From positions 2,480,001 through 2,544,000 of the forward strand of contig NZ_CP040792.1 in NCBI RefSeq assembly GCF_021952865.1: 64,000 nt of DNA. Reading direction: 5' to 3'. Below, piece after piece: positions 49,641 to 58,014 of the stretch. Positions within the stretch are counted from its first letter, which is position 1. Each line of letters begins with the position of its first letter. The notes under the pieces are model-generated. The model ran no database searches. It was not told the DNA's origin and was given only the letters and a program-made list of their open reading frames with translations. The position numbers and the translations under genes are program-made. The DNA comes from Clavibacter californiensis. Lineage in GTDB: Bacteria > Actinomycetota > Actinomycetes > Actinomycetales > Microbacteriaceae.

Positions 49641-50594
49641 ATGCCCCGTCGCCCCACGATCACGCACCGTTCCACCATCGCCGCCGCTGCCGCCGTCTGC
49701 CTCGGCGCCGCCCTGCTCGGCTCGGCGGCCCCCGCGTCCGCCGCCGACGCGGACGCGCCCGCGTCCGCTCCCGCCTCGTTCGTCCCCGTCGCCGCGCCCG
49801 CCGCTCCGGCCTCCGACGAGGTCTCCTACTGGACGCCCGAGCGTCGCGCGGCCGCGACGGAGGACGACGGCCCGGGCGACGCGACGGCCGCGTCCGGATC
49901 CGAGGTCGCGACCTCCGACGCGGCCCGCACCGTGGACCACGCCGAGCAGATCGAGCCCGTGTCGCACATCGGCCGCATCTACTACGTGCAGGAGGGCTAC
50001 GGCCACTGGTGCTCGGCGAACGTCGTCGCCTCCGCGAACGGATCGACCATCGCCACGGCGGGGCACTGCGTGACCATGGACCAGACCTTCTCGAGCCAGA
50101 TGGTCTTCTACCCCGCCTACGAGTCGGGCGGCTCGCCCTACGGCGGGTGGCCCGTCGTGGGCGGCAACGTCACGTCCGGCTGGTACGAGGGCAACAACGC
50201 CGACCAGGCGGAGGACACCGCGTTCATGGCCGTCGCCCGCGACGGCGAAGGGGCGACCGTCCAGAGCGTCGTCGGCGCCTCCCCCGTGCTCTTCGACCAG
50301 CCGGCGACGCAGGTCTTCTCCGCCTTCGGCTACCCCGCGGTCGGGCGCTTCGACGGCGAGCACCTCGACCGCTGCACCGGCTCGGGCACGGCGCAGGGCA
50401 CCGCGCAGATCCTCATCGCGTGCGACATGACGGGCGGCGTCTCGGGCGGCCCGATCCTCGCCGGCGACGGCAGCGGCGGCGCGCAGTTCGCGAACGTGGC
50501 CGAACGCGACGACACGGGCACCCACAACCTCGGCCCGCTCTGGCAGGCATCCGCGCACTCCGCGTACGACCTCACGGCGGCCATCGCGACCTGA
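49641..50594 (+). CDS. Secreted trypsin-like serine protease, copy 1
   Basis: A 317-residue secreted S1-like peptidase. The signal peptide spans about residues 1-34 (APASA before ADADAP) and is followed by an Ala/Pro/Asp-rich propeptide to about residue 105. Catalytic His142 is in IATAGHC, Asp192 in AEDTAFMAV and Ser268 in GGVSGGPI. Two disulfides are likely (Cys124-Cys143, Cys245-Cys261). The fold resembles V8/glutamyl-endopeptidase-like proteases. Secreted serine proteases are known virulence factors (Pat-1/Chp, Ppa, Sbt families) in Clavibacter; membership in one of those families is not shown here. SD GGAAGG precedes ATG 49641. A paralogue of the same length follows. Confidence 0.88.
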   Translation: MPRRPTITHRSTIAAAAAVCLGAALLGSAAPASAADADAPASAPASFVPVAAPAAPASDEVSYWTPERRAAATEDDGPGDATAASGSEVATSDAARTVDHAEQIEPVSHIGRIYYVQEGYGHWCSANVVASANGSTIATAGHCVTMDQTFSSQMVFYPAYESGGSPYGGWPVVGGNVTSGWYEGNNADQAEDTAFMAVARDGEGATVQSVVGASPVLFDQPATQVFSAFGYPAVGRFDGEHLDRCTGSGTAQGTAQILIACDMTGGVSGGPILAGDGSGGAQFANVAERDDTGTHNLGPLWQASAHSAYDLTAAIAT

Positions 50595-50660
50595 TCCACG
50601 CAGCGTCCCCCGGGTCGCATCCGCGGACCCGCCCGTTCCATCCTCCTGAAGGAATCGCCC

Positions 50661-51614
50661 ATGATCAGATCACCGCACCCGTCCCGCCATCCGCTCCGGA
50701 TCGCCGTCGCGGGGGCACTCCTCACCGGTGGCGTCCTCGTGTCGCTGGCCGCCGCCCCGGCTGATGCGGCACCGGCGCACCCGTCGGCGGACGCGTCGGG
50801 CGTCAGCGCACCGACCGTCGTCTCCGTGCCGTCCGCGCAGGCGGCCGCTGCGCTGGCGTACTGGACGCCGGCGCGCAAGGCCGCCGCGAACGCCGCATCG
50901 GACGGCACCGTCCCCGGCTCCGCTCCGGAGGCCGCGTCGGCCGCCGCCGCGCCCATCTCGGTCGCCGAGCACGTGGCCCCCGTCCCGCACATCGGCCGCT
51001 TCTTCTACGACCGCGACGGGCACAGCTACGCCTGCAGCGCGAACGTCGTCCAGTCGGGGAACCGCTCCACCGTCGCGACGGCGGCGCACTGCCTGACCGG
51101 CGGCGGCGCCTTCTCGACGAACGCCGTGTTCACCCCCGACTACGACGACGGGACCTCGCCGTACGGCGACTGGCCCATGGAGACCGGCGTGATCGCGGGC
51201 GGCTACTTCGCCGACAACGGCGACATAGCGGATGACTCCGCGTTCCTGGTGGTCGCGCACGACGCCGCGGGACGTGACATCCAGAGCGTGGTGGGCGGCT
51301 CACCCGTGCTCTTCGACCAGCCGCTCGTGCAGCCGGGGACCGTGTACGGCTACCCCGCGCAGGGCCGCTTCGACGGCCTCACCCTGCAGCGGTGCCGGGG
51401 TGCCTTCCACGCCTTCAGCACGCAGCAGATCGTGCTCGACTGCGACATGCGCGAGGGCGTCTCCGGCGGTCCGATCTTCGAGGGCGACGACGCGAGCGGT
51501 CCGCAGTACGCGGACGAGAACGCGCGGGTCACCGCGGAGCCGAAGGTGCTGGGCCCGATCTGGCTGGCCGACGAGCACGCGGCCTACGACACCGCGGCGG
51601 CGTACACGGGCTGA
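50661..51614 (+). CDS. Secreted trypsin-like serine protease, copy 2
   Basis: A 317-residue paralogue of the preceding protease, of exactly the same length. The signal peptide ends near residue 36 (AAPADA). Catalytic His143 is in VATAAHC, Asp192 in ADDSAFLVV and Ser268 in EGVSGGPIF, with matching cysteines (125/144, 245/261). The segment SVVG.SPVLFDQP…YGYPA.GRFDG is nearly the same in both copies, while the N-terminal propeptides differ. SD AAGGAA is placed before ATG 50661. The 66-base gap and common orientation suggest one operon from a tandem duplication. Two hairpins follow at 51620-51690. Confidence 0.88.
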   Translation: MIRSPHPSRHPLRIAVAGALLTGGVLVSLAAAPADAAPAHPSADASGVSAPTVVSVPSAQAAAALAYWTPARKAAANAASDGTVPGSAPEAASAAAAPISVAEHVAPVPHIGRFFYDRDGHSYACSANVVQSGNRSTVATAAHCLTGGGAFSTNAVFTPDYDDGTSPYGDWPMETGVIAGGYFADNGDIADDSAFLVVAHDAAGRDIQSVVGGSPVLFDQPLVQPGTVYGYPAQGRFDGLTLQRCRGAFHAFSTQQIVLDCDMREGVSGGPIFEGDDASGPQYADENARVTAEPKVLGPIWLADEHAAYDTAAAYTG

Positions 51615-51619
51615 GCCGC

Positions 51620-51636
51620 GGCAGCCGGCGGCTGCC
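51620..51636 (+). terminator. Short hairpin after the protease pair
   Basis: GGCAGCC-GGC-GGCTGCC, a perfect seven-pair stem immediately after the stop codon at 51614. Confidence 0.4.
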
Positions 51637-51645
51637 GATCGGATG

Positions 51646-51690
51646 AGGGGCCGCGGTCACGGTGCGTTACGCGCCGTGACCGCGGCCCTT
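51646..51690 (+). terminator. Strong hairpin terminator
   Basis: Nineteen-pair stem (51648-51666 with 51670-51688, one G-U) with a TTA loop, followed by TTCCCC. Confidence 0.7.
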
Positions 51691-51786
51691 CCCCGGTCGG
51701 GGGAACACGGGCACGGTAGGCGTCACCCGAGCGGATCCCCGCTCGCGACCGCTCCCCTGCACCGCAGCCGCACCGCTGGAGACCCC

Positions 51787-53274
51787 ATGACCACCGCCCC
51801 GCCCACCGCATCCGCCGCCCCGCGCGCCCCGCTGCCCGACGGACCCGCGTCGGACTCCGACGCCGAGGCCCCCGCGGACGTCGCGCGCCGCCGTCGCCGC
51901 GTGCTCACCGCATCGTTCATCGGCACCACCGTCGAGTACTACGACTTCTACCTCTACGCCACGGCATCCGCGCTCGTGTTCGGCAGCCAGTTCTTCCCGA
52001 ACCAGACACCCGCGCTGGGCCTGCTCGCATCGTTCGCCACGTACGGCGTCGGCTTCCTCGCGCGGCCCATCGGCGGGATCGTCGCCGGGCACCTCGGCGA
52101 CCGCATCGGCCGCAAGCGCATGCTCGTCTACTCGCTCGTGCTGATGGGGATCGCGTCGACCCTCATCGGCGCGCTCCCGACGTACGCGACCATCGGCATC
52201 GCGAGCGTCGTCGGCCTGGTGCTCCTGCGGCTCGTGCAGGGCATCGCGGCGGGCGCCGAGTGGGGCGGATCCGCGCTGCTGTCGGTCGAGCACGCCCCCG
52301 CCCACCGCCGCGGACTGTTCGGCGCGTTCACGCAGATGGGATCCGCGGGCGGCATGCTGCTCGCCACCGGCGTCTTCGCGGCCACGCGCTTCGGCCTCGG
52401 CGAGGAGCAGTTCCTCGCCTGGGGCTGGCGCCTGCCGTTCCTCCTCAGCGCCGTGCTCGTCGCGGTCGGCCTCGTGATCCGCCTCCGCGTGGAGGACGCC
52501 GCCGAGTTCCGCGACATCAAGGCCGCCGGGGAGGTCGAGCGCTTCCCGCTCGGAGTCGTGCTGCGGAAGCACCCGCGCGCTGTGCTCATCACCGCCGGCC
52601 TCCGCCTCGTGCAGCCCGCGCTCTACTCGATACTCACCGTCTACACGCTCTCCTACCTCGCCCAGAAGCGCGGCGACTCGGGCGTCGCGCTCACGTCGGT
52701 GCTCATCGTCTCGGCGCTCAGCGTGCTCACCACTCCCCTGTGGGGCTGGATCTCCGACCGCGTCGGCCGTCGCCGCCTCACCATCGGGAGCGCCGCCGGC
52801 ATCGGGATCCTCATCTGGCCGTTCTTCGCGTTCCTCGACTCCGGCCCGCTGCTGCTCCTGCCCCTCGTCTTCGCGCTCGGCATGAACGTGTTCCACGACT
52901 CGATCTACGGACCGCAGGCCGCCTGGTTCGCCGAGCAGTTCCCCACGGGCGTCCGCTACAGCGGCGTCTCGCTCGGCTACCAGGTCGGCAGCATCTTCTC
53001 CGTCGGCCTCACGCCGCTGCTCGCCGTGCTGTTCCTGCAGTGGGGCGGCGGATCCCCGTGGATCCTCTGCGCGTACATCGGGCTGTACGCGGTGCTCACC
53101 ATCGCGGCGGCGCTCGCGGCGAAGGACCCGGCGCGGGACGCGGTCGCGGCCCGGCGATCGGAGGCGGAGGCGGCGTCGTCGTCGGACGCGGACGGGGCCG
53201 TGCACCCGGCGGTGGCCGTGGCGGGATCCGCTCCGGCGGGCGGCAGGGAGCGCGAGCGCGCGACGACCCGCTAG
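51787..53274 (+). CDS. MFS transporter, metabolite:H+ symporter (MHS) family
   Basis: A 495-residue transporter with 12 helices. The start of the first helix, ASFIGTTVEYYDFYLYATASALVF (about 42-65), is the MHS-family signature. GHLGDRIGRKRMLVYSL is motif A, and RLVQGIAAGAEWGGSALLSVEHAP and FFAFLDSGPLL follow. The family includes ShiA, ProP and KgtP, which import shikimate, betaine or dicarboxylates. N-terminal 40 and C-terminal 40 residues are disordered. SD GGAG is placed before ATG 51787. It ends at a bidirectional terminator. Substrate unknown. Confidence 0.88.
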   Translation: MTTAPPTASAAPRAPLPDGPASDSDAEAPADVARRRRRVLTASFIGTTVEYYDFYLYATASALVFGSQFFPNQTPALGLLASFATYGVGFLARPIGGIVAGHLGDRIGRKRMLVYSLVLMGIASTLIGALPTYATIGIASVVGLVLLRLVQGIAAGAEWGGSALLSVEHAPAHRRGLFGAFTQMGSAGGMLLATGVFAATRFGLGEEQFLAWGWRLPFLLSAVLVAVGLVIRLRVEDAAEFRDIKAAGEVERFPLGVVLRKHPRAVLITAGLRLVQPALYSILTVYTLSYLAQKRGDSGVALTSVLIVSALSVLTTPLWGWISDRVGRRRLTIGSAAGIGILIWPFFAFLDSGPLLLLPLVFALGMNVFHDSIYGPQAAWFAEQFPTGVRYSGVSLGYQVGSIFSVGLTPLLAVLFLQWGGGSPWILCAYIGLYAVLTIAAALAAKDPARDAVAARRSEAEAASSSDADGAVHPAVAVAGSAPAGGRERERATTR

Positions 53275-53286
53275 GGCCATGCGACG

Positions 53287-53324
53287 CGAGGCGGTGGCCG
53301 GGAGGGATCCCGGCCACCGCCTCG
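53287..53324. terminator. Bidirectional hairpin terminator
   Basis: Perfect 16-pair stem (53288-53303 with 53308-53323, plus one outer pair) with the loop GGGA, between convergent stops at 53274 and 53354. Confidence 0.75.
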
Positions 53325-53353
53325 TCGTGCGTCGCGTCGCGACGGTGCGCCGG

Positions 53354-54022
53354 TCAGAGGTCGACGGGCGTCCCGTCCGCCGCGCGCACGCGCAGCGCGT
53401 AGCCGTCGCGCGGACCGGCCTCGAGGTCCGCGAGGGATCCCGCCGGCAGGTCGAGCGCGGCGCGCGCGGCCTCCGTGGGCGCCGGATCCACGGCGGTCTG
53501 CGTGAAGGCGAGCAGCTCGACGGCCGGGCCGATCGTGGTGCCCGGGTTCGGCGTGGATCCCCAGTCGATGAGGAACGGCACGTCGGGCCGGGCGCCGCGC
53601 GGGTGCGTGAGCCGCCACTCGAGGAGCGCGCCGCCGGGTGTGCGGCGGGACAGGTCGGCGACCGGGCCCGGGTCCTCGCCGGCGTCGCGCGCCCGAGCCG
53701 CGACCTCCGCGATGCCGGCCGGGTGGACCGCGTACGTGACGACGCGCGGGCGGGTCAGCTCGGCGATGCCGAAGCGCGTCGGCACGGCGCGGTCGACGCG
53801 CGCCGGATCCGGCCCGATGAGCTCGAGGTACCGCGGGCCGCGCACGCCGTCGACCGTGAACGCGACGAGCGCGTTCGCCGTGCCGGTGGGGTGGACGCCA
53901 CCGGGCTCGGCCTCGACGCCCGTGCGACCGGCGAACCACGCGACGAGCGCCGCGAGGTCCGGCCCCGCGATGACGACGTGGTCGAGGAGCGTCGGGACGG
54001 CGGACCCGCCGACCCCGGTCAC
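53354..54022 (-). CDS. VOC/glyoxalase-like domain protein, last gene of the operon
   Basis: A 222-residue protein of the Glyoxalase_3/VOC type. It has TLLDHVVIAGPDLAALVAWFAGRTGVEAEPGGVHPTGTANALVAF (about 11-55), YLELIGPDP, and FLIDWGSTPNPGTT near the middle. A His and a Glu (HVV, LELIG, LLEW) could be metal ligands. VOC enzymes include lyases, dioxygenases and epimerases; no substrate can be read. GTG 54022 overlaps the stop of the CMD-domain gene upstream (GTGA). It is the eighth and most distal gene of the 61502-53354 operon, which suggests an accessory enzymatic step. Confidence 0.78.
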   Translation of the reverse strand: MTGVGGSAVPTLLDHVVIAGPDLAALVAWFAGRTGVEAEPGGVHPTGTANALVAFTVDGVRGPRYLELIGPDPARVDRAVPTRFGIAELTRPRVVTYAVHPAGIAEVAARARDAGEDPGPVADLSRRTPGGALLEWRLTHPRGARPDVPFLIDWGSTPNPGTTIGPAVELLAFTQTAVDPAPTEAARAALDLPAGSLADLEAGPRDGYALRVRAADGTPVDL

Positions 54023-54651
54023 GCGCCCGCTCCGCGCCGGGAGGCGGGCACCTCGGGTTCGCCGAGGGACAGCATCAGCCGGTTCGCCCAGTTGAAGAAC
54101 GCGGCGCCGTTGATCACGTCGACCACGGCCGCGTCGTCGAGGCCGGCCGCGCGGAGACGGGCGACGTCGGCGGATCCGAACGCGAGCGGCGTCGCGGCGA
54201 GGGCCACCGAGGCGGCGACCACGGCGTCCCACCGCTCGTCGGCGAGCGGCGCGCCCGTGCCCTGGTCGAGGAGGCGCTGCACGTCGTCGCCGCGGCCGGA
54301 GAAGCGCGTGGCGGCGGCCGCGTGCACGGACGCGCAGAAGACGCAGCCGTTGGCGCGGGAGGTCGCGGCCGCGGCGAGCTCGCGCTCGGCCCGGCCGATC
54401 CCGCCGTCCGGGTTGTGGAAGATGTCGAGGTCGGTGAGCGTGCGGGCCTCGAGCGCGGCGGGATCCCGGGCCAGCAGCCGGAAGTACGGCATGCGCGCGC
54501 GGGCGGGCTCCACGAGGGCGGCGCGCTGCACGTCGTCGAGGTCGGCCTCGTCGACGGGCGCGAGCCACGGCACCCAGCCGAGGCCCTCCTGCGTGAAGGC
54601 GTCGGGCCGCCCGAGGTCGACGGGGTCGGTGACGGGATCGGCGGCGGTCAT
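54019..54651 (-). CDS. AhpD/CMD-domain peroxidase-related protein (Avi_7169-like)
   Basis: A 210-residue protein with the alkylhydroperoxidase D-like core. RANGCVFCASVHAAAATRFSG (about 102-122) holds the CxxC plus His (CVFCASVH), the thiol redox centre of AhpD. The N-terminal QEGLGWVPWLAPVDEADLDDVQRAAL and the C-terminal INGAAFFNWANRLMLSLGEP match the family I recall as the alkylhydroperoxidase domain protein of the Avi_7169 type. It is coupled to its neighbours by ATGA/GTGA overlaps on both sides. Presumed role: reducing or transferring a product formed by the operon's monooxygenase. Confidence 0.82.
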   Translation of the reverse strand: MTAADPVTDPVDLGRPDAFTQEGLGWVPWLAPVDEADLDDVQRAALVEPARARMPYFRLLARDPAALEARTLTDLDIFHNPDGGIGRAERELAAAATSRANGCVFCASVHAAAATRFSGRGDDVQRLLDQGTGAPLADERWDAVVAASVALAATPLAFGSADVARLRAAGLDDAAVVDVINGAAFFNWANRLMLSLGEPEVPASRRGAGA

Positions 54652-55304
54652 CGGGCGGCTCCTGCCGGGTCGGGGGTGGATGCGGTGCGGGCGGGATCCG
54701 CGGGCGCGGCGACGGGCTCCGCGGCCAGGACGGCCAGCCCCCACGCGACCCGCAGCTGGAACGCGAGGAACGCGATCAGCTGCGAGAGGCTCACGATCTC
54801 GTCGGGCGTCCACCCGGCGGCGCCGAGCGCGCGCAGGGCGTCCGGGCTCGACTCGCGCGGCCGGATCACCAGCAGGTGCGCGTGGGCGAGGGCGGCGGCG
54901 AGGCGGGGGCCGACGGCGTCGCGCGTGGCGGCGTCCGGGGTCCACGGATCCGTCGCGACGCTCTCGGCGGCGAGGCCCGGCTCGCGGTACGCGCCGGTCG
55001 GTCCCGCGGTGGCGCCGTCGCGCGCGGCCCGGTCGACGACCGGCGCGAGCGACGCGTCGGCGTCGCCGAGGAGGTCGGCGTAGAAGGCGGCGGCGCGGTC
55101 GGATCCGTGCAGCCGCGCCACGAAGGCCGCGACCGCGTACCGCTCGGCGTACGAGAACGCGCCCGGATCCGCGGGCTCGAGCAGCGCCTCGAAGCTGCGC
55201 TGGGCGTTCGCGCGGGCGTCGGGACGGAGGTCGCGGATCCGGCTCAGGGGGTGGTCGGGGGCGAGGCCGGCCAGGAGGTCGACGACGTCGGCGGGGTGGG
55301 TCAT
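54648..55304 (-). CDS. CMD-domain protein (Avi_7170-like), without obvious redox cysteines
   Basis: A 218-residue protein with a carboxymuconolactone-decarboxylase-like helical core. DVVDLLAGLAPDHPLSRIRDLRPDARANAQRSFEALLEP (about 6-44), YAERYAVAAFVARLHG and GWTPDEIVSLSQLIAFLAFQLRVAWGLAVL fit the CMD_Avi_7170 type. The CxxC of AhpD is absent; the protein contains no Cys at all. It therefore probably pairs with the 54019 protein, which does have CxxC, or is structural. ATGA overlaps on both sides. The C-terminal 20 residues are Pro/Ala-rich. Confidence 0.8.
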   Translation of the reverse strand: MTHPADVVDLLAGLAPDHPLSRIRDLRPDARANAQRSFEALLEPADPGAFSYAERYAVAAFVARLHGSDRAAAFYADLLGDADASLAPVVDRAARDGATAGPTGAYREPGLAAESVATDPWTPDAATRDAVGPRLAAALAHAHLLVIRPRESSPDALRALGAAGWTPDEIVSLSQLIAFLAFQLRVAWGLAVLAAEPVAAPADPARTASTPDPAGAAR

Positions 55305-56374
55305 GCGGCTCCTCCAGCGGGGTTCGGGGTGGATGCGGGCAGGTGGGCGGCGCGCAGCGCGTCGGCCGCGGCGGCCCCGGTCGCGAGCCCGAGGCGGGGC
55401 GCGACCTCCGCGCCCAGCAGCTCGAGGCTCCGCAGCGTGAGCGCGTGCGTGGCGGGGATGGAGTGCACCTGGAACGAGACGTCGGTCGCGGCGTCGAGGG
55501 TGCGGTCGGCGGCGAGGCCGTCGGCGACCTGGTCGACCGTGCCGAGGTGCGTGTCGGTCACGCGCAGCACGGCGTCGAGGTCGAGCGCGTCCGCCGCGTC
55601 GCCCACGATCGTCCGGGCGAAGCGCCGGAGGGCGGGCTCGGCGAGGGCGCGGGCCGCGGCGACCTCGCCGGGATCCACCACGAGCGCCGTCCGCGACGCG
55701 AGCACCCGCTCGGGAGCGCCGGCCGGCAGCGCCTCCCGGTACGCGTCGATGATGGGAAGCTGCAGCTCGTGCAGCGGCGCGTCGGGCGCGGTGTCGGGGC
55801 GCGGCTGGGTGCGGGAGAGCATGAGGCCGTCGCCGCGGGATCCGATGCGCGCGCCGCCCTGGACGGAGAACGTGCCTTGCCAGATGCGCGCCGCGAGCCC
55901 GTCGGCGGGCGGGTAGATGCGCGACCCCGTGCCGCGCACCCCGCGGCCCTCGAGCGCGTCGAGCAGCACCTGCAGGTGGTCCTGGAACAGCGCGTGGCGG
56001 TCGCCGGAGTCGTGCCCGAACGCCGGGAACGACGCGGGCGTGCCGCCGGACGCGACCCCGAGCTGCACGCGCCCGCCGCTGAGGAGGTCGAGCACGGAGG
56101 CGTCCTCGGCGGCGCGCAGCGGATCCTCGAGCGGCAGCGTGAGCACGGCCGTGCCCAGCCCGATGCGGGTGGTGCGGGCCGCGGCCGCCGCGAGGAACAC
56201 GAACGGCGACGGCAGCCCGCCGCCCTCCTCGCCGAAGTGGTGCTGCGCGAGCCACACGGCCGCGAAGCCGTGCCGTTCGGCGTGCTGGATCTGCTCCAGG
56301 GCCGCCTCGTAGCGCTCCGCGGGCGTGCCGGCGTCGAGCACGCGGCCGAAGAAGCCGAGCCGGGCGCCGGTCAT
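55301..56374 (-). CDS. LLM-class FMN-dependent monooxygenase (KPN_01858-like)
   Basis: A 357-residue luciferase-like flavoprotein. RLGFFGRVLDAGTPAERYEAALEQIQHAERHGFAAVWLAQHHFGEEGGGLPSP (about 5-57), TRIGLGTAVLTLPLEDPLRAAEDASVLDLLSGGRVQLGVASGG and FQVHSIPATHALTLRSLELLGAEVAPRL are typical. I recall this subfamily as the putative FMN-dependent luciferase-like monooxygenase of the KPN_01858 type, found beside the same ABC transporter and CMD proteins. It probably oxidises the compound imported by the operon's transporter. ATGA overlaps with both neighbours. Confidence 0.84.
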   Translation of the reverse strand: MTGARLGFFGRVLDAGTPAERYEAALEQIQHAERHGFAAVWLAQHHFGEEGGGLPSPFVFLAAAAARTTRIGLGTAVLTLPLEDPLRAAEDASVLDLLSGGRVQLGVASGGTPASFPAFGHDSGDRHALFQDHLQVLLDALEGRGVRGTGSRIYPPADGLAARIWQGTFSVQGGARIGSRGDGLMLSRTQPRPDTAPDAPLHELQLPIIDAYREALPAGAPERVLASRTALVVDPGEVAAARALAEPALRRFARTIVGDAADALDLDAVLRVTDTHLGTVDQVADGLAADRTLDAATDVSFQVHSIPATHALTLRSLELLGAEVAPRLGLATGAAAADALRAAHLPASTPNPAGGAA

Positions 56375-58014
56375 GCGCGCGCCCCCTCGTCCGCGGGGGC
56401 CGGGCGGGCGGTGCCGGGGATCGCCCGGATCAGCTCCTGCGTGTACTCGTGCTGCGGGTCGTGGAACACGTCGTCCACCCGTCCTCCCTCGACCTGCCGG
56501 CCGCGCCGCAGCACGGAGACCGTGTCGGCGATCTGCCGCACGACCGCGAGGTCGTGCGAGATGAACACGTACGTGAGCCCGAGCTCGGACTGCAGGCGCG
56601 CGAGCAGCCGCAGCACCTGCGCCTGCACGGTCACGTCGAGCGCCGAGACGGCCTCGTCGAGCACCACCAGCTCGGGCCGGAGGATGAGCGCGCGGGCGAT
56701 GGCGACGCGCTGCCGCTGTCCGCCGGAGAGCTCGCGCGGGTGCCGGTCGGCGGTCTCGGGCGGGAGGTCGACGAGCCGCAGGTGCTCGGCGACGGCCTCC
56801 CGGCGCGACGCGGCGTCGCCGCCGTCGCGCAAGTTGAGCAGCGGCTCGCGGACGATCTGCGCGACGGTCTGCCGCGGATCCAGCGACCCGAACGGGTTCT
56901 GGTGCACGAGCTGCACGGTGCGCCGCGACTCCCGCAGCGCCCGACCGCGGAGAGCCGTGACGTCGACGCCGCCGATGCGGACGGTGCCGGCGGTCGGCCG
57001 GTCGAAGCCCGCGATGGCGCGCCCGGTGGTGGTCTTGCCGGAGCCCGACTCCCCCACGATCGCGTGCGTCGTGCCGCGCGGCACCGCGAAGGAGACGCCG
57101 TCGACGGCCACGAGCGGCGCGGATCCGCGGCGGCGGAACACGCGCCGGAGCCCCGCGACCTCCACGAGCGGCGGCGCGTCCCGTTCGACGACCGCGGGCC
57201 GTCGTTCCACGACCTGGCGGAACGACGGCGCGTCCGCGAGGAGCGCCCGCGTGTACGGCGTGGCGGGCGCGGCGAGCACGCGGGCGGCGGGTCCCTGCTC
57301 CTGCACGCGGCCGCGCTGCAGCACGACCACGTCGTCGGCGCGCTCGGCCGCGACCGCGAGGTCGTGCGTGATCATCAGCACGCCCACCCCGGTCTCCGCG
57401 CGGAGGCGGTCGAGCAGGTCGAGCACGCGCCGCTGCACGGTCACGTCGAGGGCGCTGGTGGGCTCGTCGGCGATGATCAGCTCGGGCTCCAGCGCGATCG
57501 CCGCGGCGATGAGCACGCGCTGGCGCATGCCGCCGGAGAGCTCGTGCGGGTACTGCCGGGCGCGGGTCTCGGGGTCGTCGATGCCGACGCGCTCGAGGAG
57601 GTCGAGCACGCGGGCGCGGTTCCGCCGGCGGTCGCGGGAGCCGTGGATGCGCAAGCCCTCGGCGACGCTCTGCCCGATGGTGCCGACGGGGTCGAGCGAG
57701 CTGCCCGGATCCTGCGGCACGAGCCCGATGCGGCGCCCGCGGATGCCGCGGAGCCGGGACTCCCCGATGCCCACGAGCTCCGTGCCGCGGAGCGCGACGG
57801 CGCCGCCCGCGATGGTCCCGTTCTGCGCGAGCAGGCCGACGACGGCCTGCGCGATGGACGACTTGCCGGATCCGGACTCGCCCACGAGCGCGGTCACGCG
57901 ACCCGCGGCGACCTCGAAGGAGACGCCGTCGACGGCCGTGCGCGTGCCCGCCGCCGTGCGGTAGTCGACCCGGAGGTCGCGCACGGCGAGGAGCGGGGAC
58001 GTGGGATCGGTCAT
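56371..58014 (-). CDS. Peptide/nickel-type ABC transporter ATPase, two fused nucleotide-binding domains
   Basis: A 547-residue protein holding two complete ABC ATPase domains. Domain 1 (about 1-265) has Walker A GESGSGKSS, signature LSGGMRQR and Walker B LIIADEPTSALD. Domain 2 (about 280-547) has Walker A GESGSGKTT, signature LSGGQRQR and Walker B LVVLDEAVSALD. This is the DppD-DppF fusion seen in GsiA-like transporters. It energises import through the two permeases encoded just upstream in transcription order. All catalytic residues look intact. ATGA overlaps on both sides. Confidence 0.93.
   Translation of the reverse strand: MTDPTSPLLAVRDLRVDYRTAAGTRTAVDGVSFEVAAGRVTALVGESGSGKSSIAQAVVGLLAQNGTIAGGAVALRGTELVGIGESRLRGIRGRRIGLVPQDPGSSLDPVGTIGQSVAEGLRIHGSRDRRRNRARVLDLLERVGIDDPETRARQYPHELSGGMRQRVLIAAAIALEPELIIADEPTSALDVTVQRRVLDLLDRLRAETGVGVLMITHDLAVAAERADDVVVLQRGRVQEQGPAARVLAAPATPYTRALLADAPSFRQVVERRPAVVERDAPPLVEVAGLRRVFRRRGSAPLVAVDGVSFAVPRGTTHAIVGESGSGKTTTGRAIAGFDRPTAGTVRIGGVDVTALRGRALRESRRTVQLVHQNPFGSLDPRQTVAQIVREPLLNLRDGGDAASRREAVAEHLRLVDLPPETADRHPRELSGGQRQRVAIARALILRPELVVLDEAVSALDVTVQAQVLRLLARLQSELGLTYVFISHDLAVVRQIADTVSVLRRGRQVEGGRVDDVFHDPQHEYTQELIRAIPGTARPAPADEGARA

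Noticed and set aside
49641-51614. Assignment of the proteases to the Pat-1/Chp virulence family
   Set aside because: They share the general secreted trypsin-like plan only; no family-specific motif could be verified without alignment.
53279-57964. Very long open frame (over 1500 codons) on the plus strand opposite the ABC operon
   Set aside because: Antisense shadow of high-GC genes: Arg/Gly/Ala low-complexity translation with no domain, while the minus strand carries complete ABC, LLM and CMD genes.
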